From the NCBI GenBank assembly GCA_933228895.1, contig OW121846.1:45836107-45900106 (forward strand): a DNA stretch of 64,000 bases, given 5' to 3'. Each line of letters begins with the position of its first letter. Within the stretch, counting starts at the first letter, position 1. The notes beneath the pieces were generated by a model. It saw only the letters and a list, made by a program, of their open reading frames with translations, was not told the origin of the DNA and searched no databases. The stretch comes from Platycnemis pennipes. Its lineage: Eukaryota > Arthropoda > Insecta > Odonata > Platycnemididae. The position numbers were made by a program, and so were the translations under genes. Below, in pieces: positions 1 to 11,003 of this stretch.

Positions 1-160
1 TTGCAAGTGCAGCACTCCGTTCGTCGGATGGGACGTAAGGCCGTCGACCCCTTGATAACTTTCTTGAAGAGCAGGTTGATGCCGACGGTGGGTTTCTCCC
101 CACCCAACCACCGATTCCTGAGTGGTATCCTACCTGTAACATATTGTACCCCTATCCTAT
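1..160 (+). mobile_element. tRNA-derived SINE body (CGTCGGATGGGACGT family), copy cut by window start
   Basis: The stretch reads GCAGCACTCCGTTCGTCGGATGGGACGTAAGG split over the family core, then TTGATGCCGACGGTGGGTTT, CTCCCCACCC. This defines the family body: an 'agcactTcGAGTtcagtgctcCGTCCGTCGGATGGGACGTtaa' type block followed by a pyrimidine-rich tail. It is the same family at a dozen other sites in the window. Confidence 0.65.
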
Positions 161-764
161 GAGTGCCGCAAATAAACTAAGCTGTCTGTTGCTTCCCCTG
201 AATAACCACTGCCAATTCCACGAACAAATTTACTAAGGAAAAACCGGTTTCATCACCGAGGTGACATCTCCAGATCTGGTACCTGAATATGACAGTTGGT
301 TGATGATAAAGCAGGTTTCACCGTATGTACGTCGTTTTTTTCGTTTTAGAAACGGGAAGTGTTTAATGAACAAAGAAATATCTGTCTCGTGGACAAAGGA
401 AAATTATATCGCTGGTGGGGAGCGAGTGAACTTCAAGATGATTTGGCCTCTATGAACTTTTGGTCACGCGATCAGCCGTACTTGCCATCCAGTCTCTAAA
501 GAATAATGGATACTTGGAGCTCGACCGGTGGTAAAGAGCATCCGATAATGAGTGATTAGGAGTACTCAAATGAGACGAGAGAGAGTGAGCCGCTAATGAT
601 GAACGTGAGGCGTATTTCGATTCATGTTTGCTCGTGTGATAGAAAGCTGGCTGAAGACGTCGGAGTCCGTGACTGGGCGTCCAAAGGCCAGCCGACTTGA
701 AAAACGTGGCAGAAACTCTCCGTCAACATTAGGCTGCTCTCAACGACAGGTGCCAACGGTTCCT
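161..764. other. intergenic, nothing recognised
   Basis: No gene, hairpin or repeat core seen between the SINE copies at 1-160 and 765-895. Confidence 0.5.
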
Positions 765-895
765 CGGTATTACGTTTCTTCCGATGGGCGGAGCACTGAA
801 CTCGAAGTGCTCTCCACACAGCATTCAAGTAGGGACCAATGTACCACTTAATAAGCCTCTGCTATTGCCGGGATTTGAGCCCGGGTATTGGAGAA
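765..895 (-). mobile_element. SINE copy, CGTCGGATGGGACGT family
   Basis: CGATGGGCGGAGCACTGAAC and CGAAGTGCTCTCCACACAGC mark the body; GGGATTTGAGCCCGGGTATTGG is the box-B end of the tRNA head. Frames on both strands here are translations of the SINE. Confidence 0.65.
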
Positions 896-1364
896 TGGGG
901 GAGGGGGGGCAGTACTCTAGGCATCACAGCAATCCGTCCCGATCTAAACTAAGGGTACACATTTGAATCCCGATAAGAATTTCAAAGGAATCCTCACATA
1001 AGCGCTTTATGGGATGCATTTTAGGGTAAGTGCTTCGTCCATAGGATGCGGCATAAAGTGGAGGATGATTTCGCAATATTCATTTCTGTTGTGACATAGG
1101 GCAATAATAGTTGAATTATGGTTCTGTATGGTGCTCCATTTGTGAACACCAAATGGTTTTACTTCACCGTGATGTACTACAAACTAAAGTGTTGAAAGTC
1201 GCAAAAGGCGTTGTTAGTGATGTCTATATCATATTGTCCAGCAAATGTTAACCTTGAGGATCAAACGCAGTGGCTACTTACCCTCTGAAGTCGGGTTTGA
1301 ATTGAAGTAGATATTTCAATAGAATGTTTACCTGAATATCACGTTGAGCTCTTCATATTATCCA

Positions 1365-1510
1365 TCCAGAGAAAGAGGGTTCGAATCCAGTTATTGGCAT
1401 AGGTTGCTCATTGATTAACCACTCCGTACTTAAGTGCTGTATAGAGGGCACTAAGAGTGCAATAGTCTGACCGTTGGACAGGACATAATGCTGTTGACCC
1501 CTTGTTGTAA
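1365..1510 (+). mobile_element. diverged SINE copy
   Basis: AGAGGGTTCGAATCCAGTTA (box B) is followed by GTGCTGTATAGAGGGCACTA and CCGTTGGACAGGACATAATG, a worn version of the family body. Confidence 0.5.
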
Positions 1511-2212
1511 TTCGTTAAACTTGAAACAAGTTCAAAACAAATTTTAAACTAGAGTACGGTCGTTCACATCGTATGGTAACACACAACGAATATTATCGCG
1601 GAGCACACACAATATCACATATCTCACGATGCGAACCATCGAACGATATCGCATCTCGAACACTGGTATGGCGCGGAATCTTGCGATGAATTATATCGCG
1701 CCATCACATTCCTCGTATAAATTCGTACAATAATCTTATGTATCAGTTGCTACATATCGAGTATCTTCGTAATATTGGAAAGCTAACAGGTCAATGGGCA
1801 GAAGGGCACTTCTGCTTACTGCATAGCTTGGTGGACATTCCTATCATCTTGAAATCACTCCTCCTGTTTCTCAACTGGAGAAATGAGTTCAGCTCTTATT
1901 TTAATAATTAATTGATTATTCCGAGTGCTGCTACTGGATAAGGCGTATGCTATTAAGTATAAAAGTACTGTTACGTGATAGGATCGATTTAATCTCGTAG
2001 CGTAAAGACTTAAGAACGTAAGTGGGAACACTTTTTCCGTAAAACAAATTATTTCAATCACTAATTAATTTCACCAGCGTCTCACGCATAACCTTGTTGC
2101 CGTAATACGACCAAATGGTTGTTTGGTGGAAAAGTGGAAAAGCCATCTGTAAAAGTTAAATAAGACTATAATTTTATCTATGAAATTCTCCCTCTAAAAA
2201 GATATATAATTC
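1511..2212. other. intergenic, with a patch rich in CGATATCGC-like words
   Basis: At 1600-1705 related words recur (ATTATCGCGG, GAACGATATCGCAT, TTATATCGCGCC, CACGATGCGAACCATCG). The patch could be another decayed palindromic-word array but has no recognisable termini. The rest shows nothing. Confidence 0.35.
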
Positions 2213-2305
2213 GTCATAATCATCATCACTCAACAATCCTTTCTTTGGTTTAACGCAGCTCTCCACTCTATTCTCTAATCAGCTCTCCTATTGGTATTTA
2301 AGTCA
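2213..2305 (-). mobile_element. short LINE 3' end, same family as 32.9 and 58.0 kb
   Basis: ATCATCATCACTCAACAATCC is followed by GGTTTAACGCAGCTCTCCAC and GCTCTCCTATTGGTATTTAAGT. It aligns with the minus-strand 3' ends at 32921 and 58034 (ATCATCATCATT, GGTTTGACGCAGCTTTCCAC). Only about 90 bases remain. Confidence 0.65.
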
Positions 2306-2540
2306 TTCAATACTGAAATAATTCTAAATGTTCATTATCTCTATTATTTATACGAATACCGTTGTCCAAATAATGATCAGTTCAGTGGCTTATAGTTAAT
2401 TTCAATACAATTGTAAGCGAAAATAAAATGAATGACTCTCAGCGAATCCCAACCTGACGGCATCCTCAATGTAATTTTGTGTGACCGTATTTTTCTATAC
2501 CGCTGTGAATCATCATGGTGGTGGTGAATTATCGATGCAT

Positions 2541-3063
2541 AGGGGGCGTTTACTCGGAACCAAATACCAAATTTGTACACGAAATTGTTTGATGGAAACG
2601 AAAAATGAATTTTAGTAAAAAAATTAATCTTCTAACCACAATCATTCACTAAATCATAAATTAAAATAAGCAAAAGATGACGCCCACCGAAGAAGCTGCT
2701 TTGATATCATTGACGTCATTTTCCTCCAGTTCTTGACTCCTTTTAGGGGAAGGGACGGGAGTGGAGGGGGGTTCTCGGAAGGTCTGCTCGCACAGATCCT
2801 GTTGCAATCGCTCCTATTGTCATAGTCAGCTCTGCCCCCCCCCCTTGCGATAAGGCTAAGTAGCTTCGCGGGATGAGTTGTAATTGGACGAAGTCAATGA
2901 CGTCAGAGGTTGCACCACGCCTACTTTTCCGAAAGGGTTAAAAACATCAGTTTTTCGCCGCTTATAACTCGAGAAATAATTGACGGATAAAAAAACGGAA
3001 AAATACTGGTCTTTTTATTTTACTAACTCTATCGGATCCGGCAATAAAAAAATATGGTAAACG
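2541..3063. repeat. 520-bp interspersed repeat, copy 1
   Basis: It begins GGGGGCGTTTACTCGGAACC and ends AAAAAAATATGGTAA. It is the same unit as at 21484, including GTGGAGGGGGGTTCT, GGTCTGCTCGCACAGAT and TTTTTCGCCGCTTATAACTC. No tRNA-like promoter, terminal inverted repeat or coding frame is evident, so its class is unknown. Confidence 0.75.
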
Positions 3064-6000
3064 ACCCTCTTTCTCATTCCCTTTGCGATTCTTTATTGGA
3101 TCAGTCCTCGAGAATAGTTGCTTCTAGGAAGCTCATGGACACTTTACGTGTAATACCTTAGATGGATTGTAATGGAGGAGTAATAGCACATATAGATCCT
3201 CCTTACCTCAGGGAACAGGAGTTCGGTGGTCTGTATATTATCTATCTAGAACAAAGGCCCGTTTATCGTTTCCCGCACCAGGAAGCCCCGATAACTTTCA
3301 ACGCACACATTGTCGATTTCCTCCATGATAAATCATTCCTTCATTTTTCTCTTCCGCTGATATGTGACATACGACAGGTAAAATTTAGAGTAAATCATAT
3401 TGCGATGTATATTTTTATTTTACGACAGAGCTGTTCATTATTTTGCAGTTTTCTTAAGTTACGCATCACTTTCGTCGTGTTGAATATCAGGCTTCTTACT
3501 ATGCTTGGCATTTGAATGTTCTTGCCGTGGAAATTTGCAGTGAGTTCTTTTCCATGGACACTGATTTTCGCTGAGAATATATATTTTCTGTGCGTGTGTT
3601 GACGAGTCTAACCCATGACGTTCTTGTAAACTTTCGATTCTTTCTCAACTGCGGTCTTGTTTTCCGTTGAAGTCGTGGGCAAGTATTGTTCCCCAATTAC
3701 GTGCGGCGATCCCGCATGTGCCTTCCAACCCGACCGTACGTCTGACTGATTTCATTAATTGATGAGGTGCTTCCACCCTTCTCCGCTTTCGGAGGAGAAA
3801 TGTTTGGATTTCGTGTACGTCGATAATTTCGTTTGAGTGGCCTCCTTTCCATCCATCGATCTCTTCTTGCCTCTCACCCAGGCTATCACCTTCGTGTGTC
3901 TTCTCGTATGGATCGCGGAAAATCTTCCTACATTCTGCGCACTACCCCTCTCACCTAAGTGTGGCACACGTATTTGACGATAGGCGACACTTTTCAATTA
4001 ATTTATGAGGCGAATGAAATATGAATAATGAAAACATTGTGTACCAGCGTTACCACACGTCGACAAGATACAATTTATGATCACAAGAAGTCGTTTTAAC
4101 GTTCTTGCTGATTTCATTTGAGTGAGTAAACCACCAACATTATTCAGGATAGGTGTATATTAGAGTATAGATAGATATTGGAATGGGAGAAAGGGTGGAG
4201 GTGTTGGTATTAGCAAATTTATAACACCAGCACCAGAGAGGGTCCAATATTTTTAGGTCCCTTCCGACGGAAAAGGTATTGAACCCTATGTTTTCACCAT
4301 GCGTGAATAAGGTAGGGACAGGGAATCCACGATAGAATCTCTGCCAAAGCCAGGTTGCAAACTTGAGTTCTCGAAATAAAAATATAGTACCCTAGCAATT
4401 ATATAATCCCAATATCCATGTCTGTAGCCCTATAGTTAGCAATATACCCCATAGCGTGCCAACGGACCGCCCGTATTCTAACAACACTTGTATCTAACCA
4501 TGAGCTGTGAAATAAGGTGAGAGCGATGTTTCTTTGAAGCATTCAATTGAAGGTGCAATTCGGTAAACCAGATAGGTACCCCAGGGCAGAAATTGCTCGA
4601 AATATGCTATGCAAATTTTGCTCATGATTCTTCTTCCTCTAATCACCTATAAGTATTTTATAATCTTAGAATATTATTTAAATATTCACATTTGTACAAA
4701 TTAGATTATGTTACGTAACCATGTTATTAACATGGTTACGTAACATAATCTAATTTGTAGTCTAATCATGATGTTACCAATACTCATTTAAATCTCCGTT
4801 GGTTCATGAGCTACGTGTTTAGTTGCTTGTGGCAAGAAATAAACTGACGCGATATTAAAGCGAAATGTGGCAACTTTTGTCAATTGCAATAATCATACGC
4901 AAAGCATATGATTGGAATAGGAGCTGAACTTCAGTTCTGAAAATGTTGGAGTACGTCGTTTAACAAAAGGAAAACTCCATTTATTGTTTCATTTCTGTCT
5001 TCCGTAAAATGCTTTTAAGATAACTATTTTTTTTTAAATCTCTGATGGCTTATCATTTTCGTCGACAAATTTATTCGTATCGTGTTTCCACTGAACACCA
5101 AATCCACTCCCACGAGTGGGCGTGCCGCGGCAATTTTACCGCAAAAATAAATTGCACTCCTATAGTTAAGGAAAAGGTAATTTTGTAATAAAAAAGGCTG
5201 AATGAGTTGTTAAAGTTGCGTATTTTATTGCTTGACACTGAATGTTCACTTTTAATCTTCTTTATTCATACTAGGTTCTGTTGGAAATATACTGGTTTAC
5301 CATGTTGGTGACTGACATTTTGAAAAATCAAAGTAATAAGACGGTACACAGCTTGATTCTATAGTGCTCTCTAACATTTAAGAGAGAGATAATCGAAAAC
5401 ATAAGAAAAAGAATATGTTGCTGTAGCCACGCCCAACTCTCTTCGATGTCACACAGCTACTAAACGTTCGGTGGATAACTGATCCAGATATCGAAACTAC
5501 TGCCTCTTATCATGAAAAATTAATACCTGGAGACACAGGTATTAAATACAAACGCAACCAAACGGAGAGCTCAGAAACAAAAATATGCAGCAATTTGCAG
5601 CGGGCCGCAGGGTGAACGGTGATTAAGCTGTTCATTGGATGTCCTTTTAAAATGCCTAAGACACGTGTTTCCCAAATCAGTAGTCTTCTCATGCTTCGTA
5701 TTCATTTGCATACGATACTGCACGCGTGAGAACTTATCGGGATGTCCAAAATATTCTTCACGTGTTCGGCGATTGGTGCGTGCCACTAGTTTAACAGTGT
5801 TTTAGGAGAGGAAAATGAATTCGTGCGATATTTTCAGTTAGTACCATTGGACGTACTAAAGTTATTCCCATACTTTTATTTGGCAGTATTTCCCACGTAG
5901 ATTATATATAACTTTTCGGATTAAAACGACTTGCTATTTGGTTACTTTAAGGTATTTCATGTTTTACTGGGAAAAAAAACATTTGGGTTCTCGAGATAAC

Positions 6001-8099
6001 ACTCTTTACTTGTTCCATTTTAAAGTTGCATTCTGTTTTTTTATAGCTATTCTTCATCAAAATGATGTTTAATATCATATTAGTTATCATAACTAGCCGG
6101 TTAACTTAGTTCCAATAAAACGTTAATCCATTTTTCAATATAATAAACATATTCCAATAGTAGCGAGTATTGACGGTATGTAGACTGAAATTGTAAAGTT
6201 TTCCAGGCCTCGGGAATGAACATATTTGCCTTACAAAATGTGACACTACGAGTGAAAGTCTGTTTACAATAGAATGAAAAGTGAGTGTACTTCACTCATT
6301 AAAATACATTACATCTAAATATTAATGAAAAGAGCTTACGGACATTGGCTACAGTATATATTTGGGAGATCGAAATCTCTGTTATCAAATGATTGAGTCT
6401 AAATTGGATTAGCCAGTTAGACAGTTGTTATTGGAGGCTTTGAGTTTGTTTGGATATTGGTAACGTTTCAGTTGTGGAAGAAGAGTGAATTGGAACCTGG
6501 CGCCAGCATTAGCCAAACTTGATTGAAGAGTGCCTTGAGGTCCACAGTTGGAACGTCCCTTGCGACGGACAGAATAGTGTTCTTGTAGTGTTCTCCACAA
6601 CCCAAGTCGTAAAAAGGGAATAGAGAAAAACCCTCTTTCCTGGTTATCATTTAAGTCCAAACACTGTGTATTAACGCAGATCATTAAAATCTGCTTAGTA
6701 CACCGTAAAGGAACCAAAATATTATACAGTTGACATTATTTTCTGGGCTCATAGAGGAGGAGAAACTTTGAAATTCACTTCGTATTAACAACCAAAGAAT
6801 CGGACTAAAGTATGAACATAAATATTTGCACGAAAGGACATATGCTGGAACTGTGTGCAGTTAGCTTATAAGTTCACGCAATGGTAGTGAGGAATAACAT
6901 TCGAAATTTCGTGACTTCAAATAAATCTTTTTTATCGCCGGAGACCCGGCTGAATGTTTCGCATTCCGCGTGTTTTGAGGCAAATAATCAGCACTCTTGT
7001 ACCAGTGCGGTAGGAAGGGGTGTTATTGGAGTCGGTGGAAATATAATATCCCTGAGCAACTCTCCAAAAGCTATCTTTTCCGACCTTTGGAAATTTAAGA
7101 AGGAAGCTGGGGATGAGTCCGCCCAGCTGCGGATTGCATCCTACACGTATGGGTTAGAATAAAGCCAAAAAATGCCTGAAAATAAAAATTTGATATTATT
7201 TTTATGTTATTAAACATATTACTTCTCTTAGCGGGTCCGTCTACCTATCTGCTGACATTATGTTGCCACGGTATTTTCAACTTGGCTTGGTTGAGAGCAA
7301 AAAAGGTCAAGTTTTGTTTCTCACATAGATTATAAAAGAACATTCTTGAATATTTACTGATACAGCTTGTATCAGCAAAGAAAATCAGACGCATGAAGCA
7401 TGGAGATAAACGTATGCGAATTTTGAAATATCATAAAAAAACGTCGTCACGCTCAGGTGCTTTGCTCTAGAACTGTGTTTCTGAACGCAGTTTCAAGCTG
7501 GCAAAGTCGAATCAAGTTCGCTATGTAGAGTACGTTATTGGCTATAAGATAATGTAAGCTTTATTTCCTAAGCTCATGGTGCCAAAGATCTAGACAGATA
7601 TTGCTTATACATTGGCTATTTTTGATTGTAATGTCGTAACGACAAGATTTCGAAAGAGGATGAAAATACGCTGCACACTCGAGCAAACTGGCTGGAAATT
7701 CCTCATCGATTGTCTGCGTAAGAACTTCATAGTTGCGGTATCATAGGGTCTTAAAATGCAGGAGAAATGAGTCGGTGCTTTAAGTTTATACGAGAAGAAT
7801 GCTGCTTAAATCGAGGCTGCGGGCACGCAGTGTAGGCGAAGTAGGCATCACCGGTAGTTAGTTTAAAAGTTAAAATTTTTAAACGAAATGTAATAGCTTT
7901 TCATGAAATTTTAGTAACAATCAGTGCCATTCATAGCATTCACTTAAAGTAAGCAGTCGCTCAAGTTTTTGTCCACATGGGAGATGACTGCCAACCTAAG
8001 CCATTTGGGCCATTTACGATAGTTGGGTATTTAGAAAGGCGTAGTAATGTAGGGATCGGAAGAAGGGTGAAATCGGCATGAGCCAACTCTTAAAAAAGC
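3064..8099. other. intergenic, no gene recognised apart from the 63-bp palindrome
   Basis: Unique-looking AT-rich DNA. Open frames at 3162-3515 (117 codons) and 6881-7162 (93 codons) have no recognisable motif and no supporting splice or codon pattern. Confidence 0.4.
4696..4758. repeat. perfect 63-bp palindrome (31-bp arms, 1-base centre)
   Basis: ACAAATTAGATTATGTTACG through TAACCATGTTA is followed by one T and then its exact reverse complement. Such a hairpin without a loop is unusual. It contains TTACGTAA twice and has no neighbouring gene. Confidence 0.95.
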
Positions 8100-8245
8100 C
8101 TCGAAATGGTCCAAAGTTTAACGCCCAATCCGACGGACGGAGTGCTGTCATTGAATTTCTCCTCGCACTAAACTCAAATAGCATACCACTGAAAATCTGC
8201 CACTGCCTGGATTCGAACACAGATCCTCTGAATGGGAAACAGCAA
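8100..8245 (-). mobile_element. SINE copy
   Basis: CCCAATCCGACGGACGGAGT is the core in reverse, and CTGCCTGGATTCGAACACAG is the box-B end of the head. Overlapping frames on both strands come from this repeat. Confidence 0.6.
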
Positions 8246-9769
8246 AAACCAGATCTTAGGCTGCAGTAATTCAAGCAAATCCGTTAAATAAGGCAGTAAC
8301 TCTAGCCAAAATGTACTTTATAACTGCAAATTAGCAAAAGTCGTTTTTCGTGGGATCAAAAACAGGATCTGCTACAGATGTAAAGCCATTCCTAATTCTT
8401 TTCTGTGAAATTATTACGAGATGAATACTGGCGACGTATCTGATCTCAGATATGGCTGTGCCACCAAAGCTATTTCATTTATTCAGGAGGCGAACATATG
8501 GATTAAAATCTCGCAAAAAGCACAATCAGCCCTCACAAAGGGTGGCTCGAAGTTTGTTCCGTGCAAAAAAGTGGAGTAGTTTATGAAATTTCTCGAAGGA
8601 ATGCGTCTTTTCTTGGGCCAGAGGCATGCACAATCGGGAAAGCTGATCAGAAAGGAATTTATGACAGCGGAGAAGCAGTTGGACTGGTTAAACCCTGGTG
8701 CATTTATTAAGGACGCAATTGAAGGAAAGTAGTAGGAAAAGCCCAACAATGAAGACCAAGAGGTAAGTAATGGAGCCTAAATAAGCATTTAGCAAAGGTA
8801 ATGCATCCAGGGTGTAATTGAGCGAGCAGTGAGCATGGACTGATCTAACGCGGCAGATAATCCATCTTAGGATTAAAAAATACACTAAACAGTAATGAGC
8901 TGCGAAGAGATGATCGACTTGATGAAATTTGTGACCGTTACATTAACGTGTTCGCGAGACGCACTTTAATGATGCCCATGATAGAAATGAAATCGGCCCA
9001 GAGCGAGTTGAAGGGAAAATCTCATGGTTGATTTTTTTTAAGCCTGCGACTGGGGACCGTTACAAACAATTACTTTCATTCCATGGCAACGTGCTTCTTG
9101 TTCCCGTCTAGGAAAGTTTTTCTGCCCATGTTTTTTTTTCAGATTAAGTCACAGTCACAATCTACGATAAATACGCCAACGCTAAAACGATAAATTTAAG
9201 TTTTTACCTAGTTTTTGCATGGATATAATTTTCACCGCTTGCCTTGGTTTACTCAGTAAATTACTTACTCCGATCTCCCTCCCCTGTCCCCAAGCCTTCT
9301 CCTTCGCAATTACTGAAAGTTGATCTTCAAGAGAATAAATATATCTCATTGTTGTCATTTTTCTTCCCTTTCATCAGGCATTGTAATGTATCACGCACAC
9401 ACATTAACCTTCATGCCGCAATTTGATTTTTTTTCAAAATTACTGAAATTAATTTCAACTAATCTCGTCACCAGAAACTTCATTTACCCTATGGGGTTAA
9501 TGAATGTTTTCAATTCTAGGGTCCGGAATCTAGAAATTTTACATTTCTGGATTTAATTATCTGAAATTGCTTCATTTTCCACTATCTGGAGCAAGTAGAT
9601 TGTTTTTCCGGTTGTTATACTAGTGAATAAAGCTGGAAAATCAACTTTATGTGTAGATAAATATTTCGCTGCTGTTAAATAGAGATTAAAATAGCGGAGC
9701 CAAGAAGTTGTTAGGCGATTATCATTCTAGGAGAGGGATGGGAATACATGATGCTAATAGAAATGGGTA
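8246..9769. other. intergenic, nothing recognised
   Basis: No coding or repeat signature seen. Confidence 0.4.
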
Positions 9770-10280
9770 ATCAAGACACTTATTGAAAGAAGTAGTGAAT
9801 ATGGCCAGGAGGTTTTTTTCCGTTGTTGACTTCGAGAAAGCATTTTCGTACGATAGATAGAACTGTGATAATGGAAAAATGGCAGAAGGTGGGAATTATT
9901 TGTAAGGATGGACGTCTCATTAAAAAGAACCCTTTCTTAACTGAGGAATATGAATGGACTGCGTAATGCTGGGGAATGTCGTACATTATCATCTTCAATT
10001 TCTAATATACTCGGAGGAAATACGTAGAAAAGTATTGGGCGTAATAGGAGGTGAAATTGGATAATGAATGTAAGAAGGGAGTCAGTGATATTTGTGAATG
10101 GTCAAGTGTAAACTGTAAGCAACGGTAAGGACTGTAAACGATGATTACTGCGCTAGCATTGAGTGAAAGATGATGATCAATCATATAAAGAAAAATGATG
10201 ATGTACTCTAAAAGTATAATGGCGTGGGAAAATTTTACGTTGAACAAGTATAAATGTGACTTAATAAGGTGTTTTTTTAG
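9770..10280 (+). mobile_element. LINE reverse-transcriptase remnant, plus strand
   Basis: Frame pieces read VVDFEKAFS (9822-9848), then after a one-base shift TIDRTVIMEKWQKVG and KDGRLIK, then SEEIRRKVLGV (about 10011-10045) and a weak VNGQ-like block. The order DFEKAF, D-x-x-x, YSEE and VNG matches the palm region of LINE polymerases. There are several stops and frameshifts. Its 3' part (10004-10280) is repeated at 10741-11003. Confidence 0.7.
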
Positions 10281-10740
10281 AGTTGAAATCTAAGAAAACT
10301 CAAAATAATTTTGCAGTGGTTTAATTAAAACTGCAACGCGTGTGTCAACGCAAAGGCTTTATCGTAAGCCAGTTGGAAAGACAATTGTACCTTGACTATT
10401 TACGTTGATGTTCAAGGCCAATTGCAATTTCAATGAAACCAGTGCATGCTTTAAAAATCCGTTAGTGTTCCATCCTAGGCGGGCATTACCAGATCAAGAG
10501 GAAGAGATCGCTTGTCTCACAATCAGTGGAATCTCCTGGAGCACCTCAGATCTTACCTTCTTATTCATTTCCATTTCCTATCCGTTTCATTAAGCACATC
10601 CCGCCGTAAAATGAAAGTTTCCTCTCTTGTGTATTTGAGGTTTGATGAAAATTATTACTCCAGGTATTAACGCCAATGGAAGCGCATCGTTTCACGCTAC
10701 GTTTCCGAAAAATTGGAAATGGCTAGTGGAAAACAGATTT

Positions 10741-11003
10741 AATAGACTCGGAGGAAATAGATAGAAAGGTACCTATGAAGCGTTGTAGAAATTTAAATTA
10801 ATGCAGGAAGGGAGTCAGTTATATTGTTGAATGGTCGAGTGTAAACTGCAAGCAATGGCAAGGATGATTACGGCGTTAGTGTAGAGTTAAAGATGATGAT
10901 AAATCACAGGAAGAAAAAATGATGATGTACTCTAATATTTAAACGGCAAGGGAATAGATTAGGTTCCCCAAGTGTAATGTGAACCAATAAGGGGTTATTT
11001 TGT
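10741..11003 (+). mobile_element. second copy of the LINE fragment at 10004-10280
   Basis: Starting AATAGACTCGGAGGAAATAG, it runs parallel to 10004-10280 through GGAAGGGAGTCAGT, GAATGGTC-AGTGTAAACTG, GATGATTAC and AAAATGATGATGTACTCTAA, and ends near AATAAGG-GTT. A deletion of about 20 bases and many substitutions separate the copies. No open frame remains. Confidence 0.7.

Noticed and set aside
3162..3515. 117-codon plus-strand frame
   Set aside because: No recognisable motif, ordinary composition, no neighbouring exons.
6881..7162. 93-codon plus-strand frame
   Set aside because: No recognisable motif and no supporting context; length is within chance for this window.
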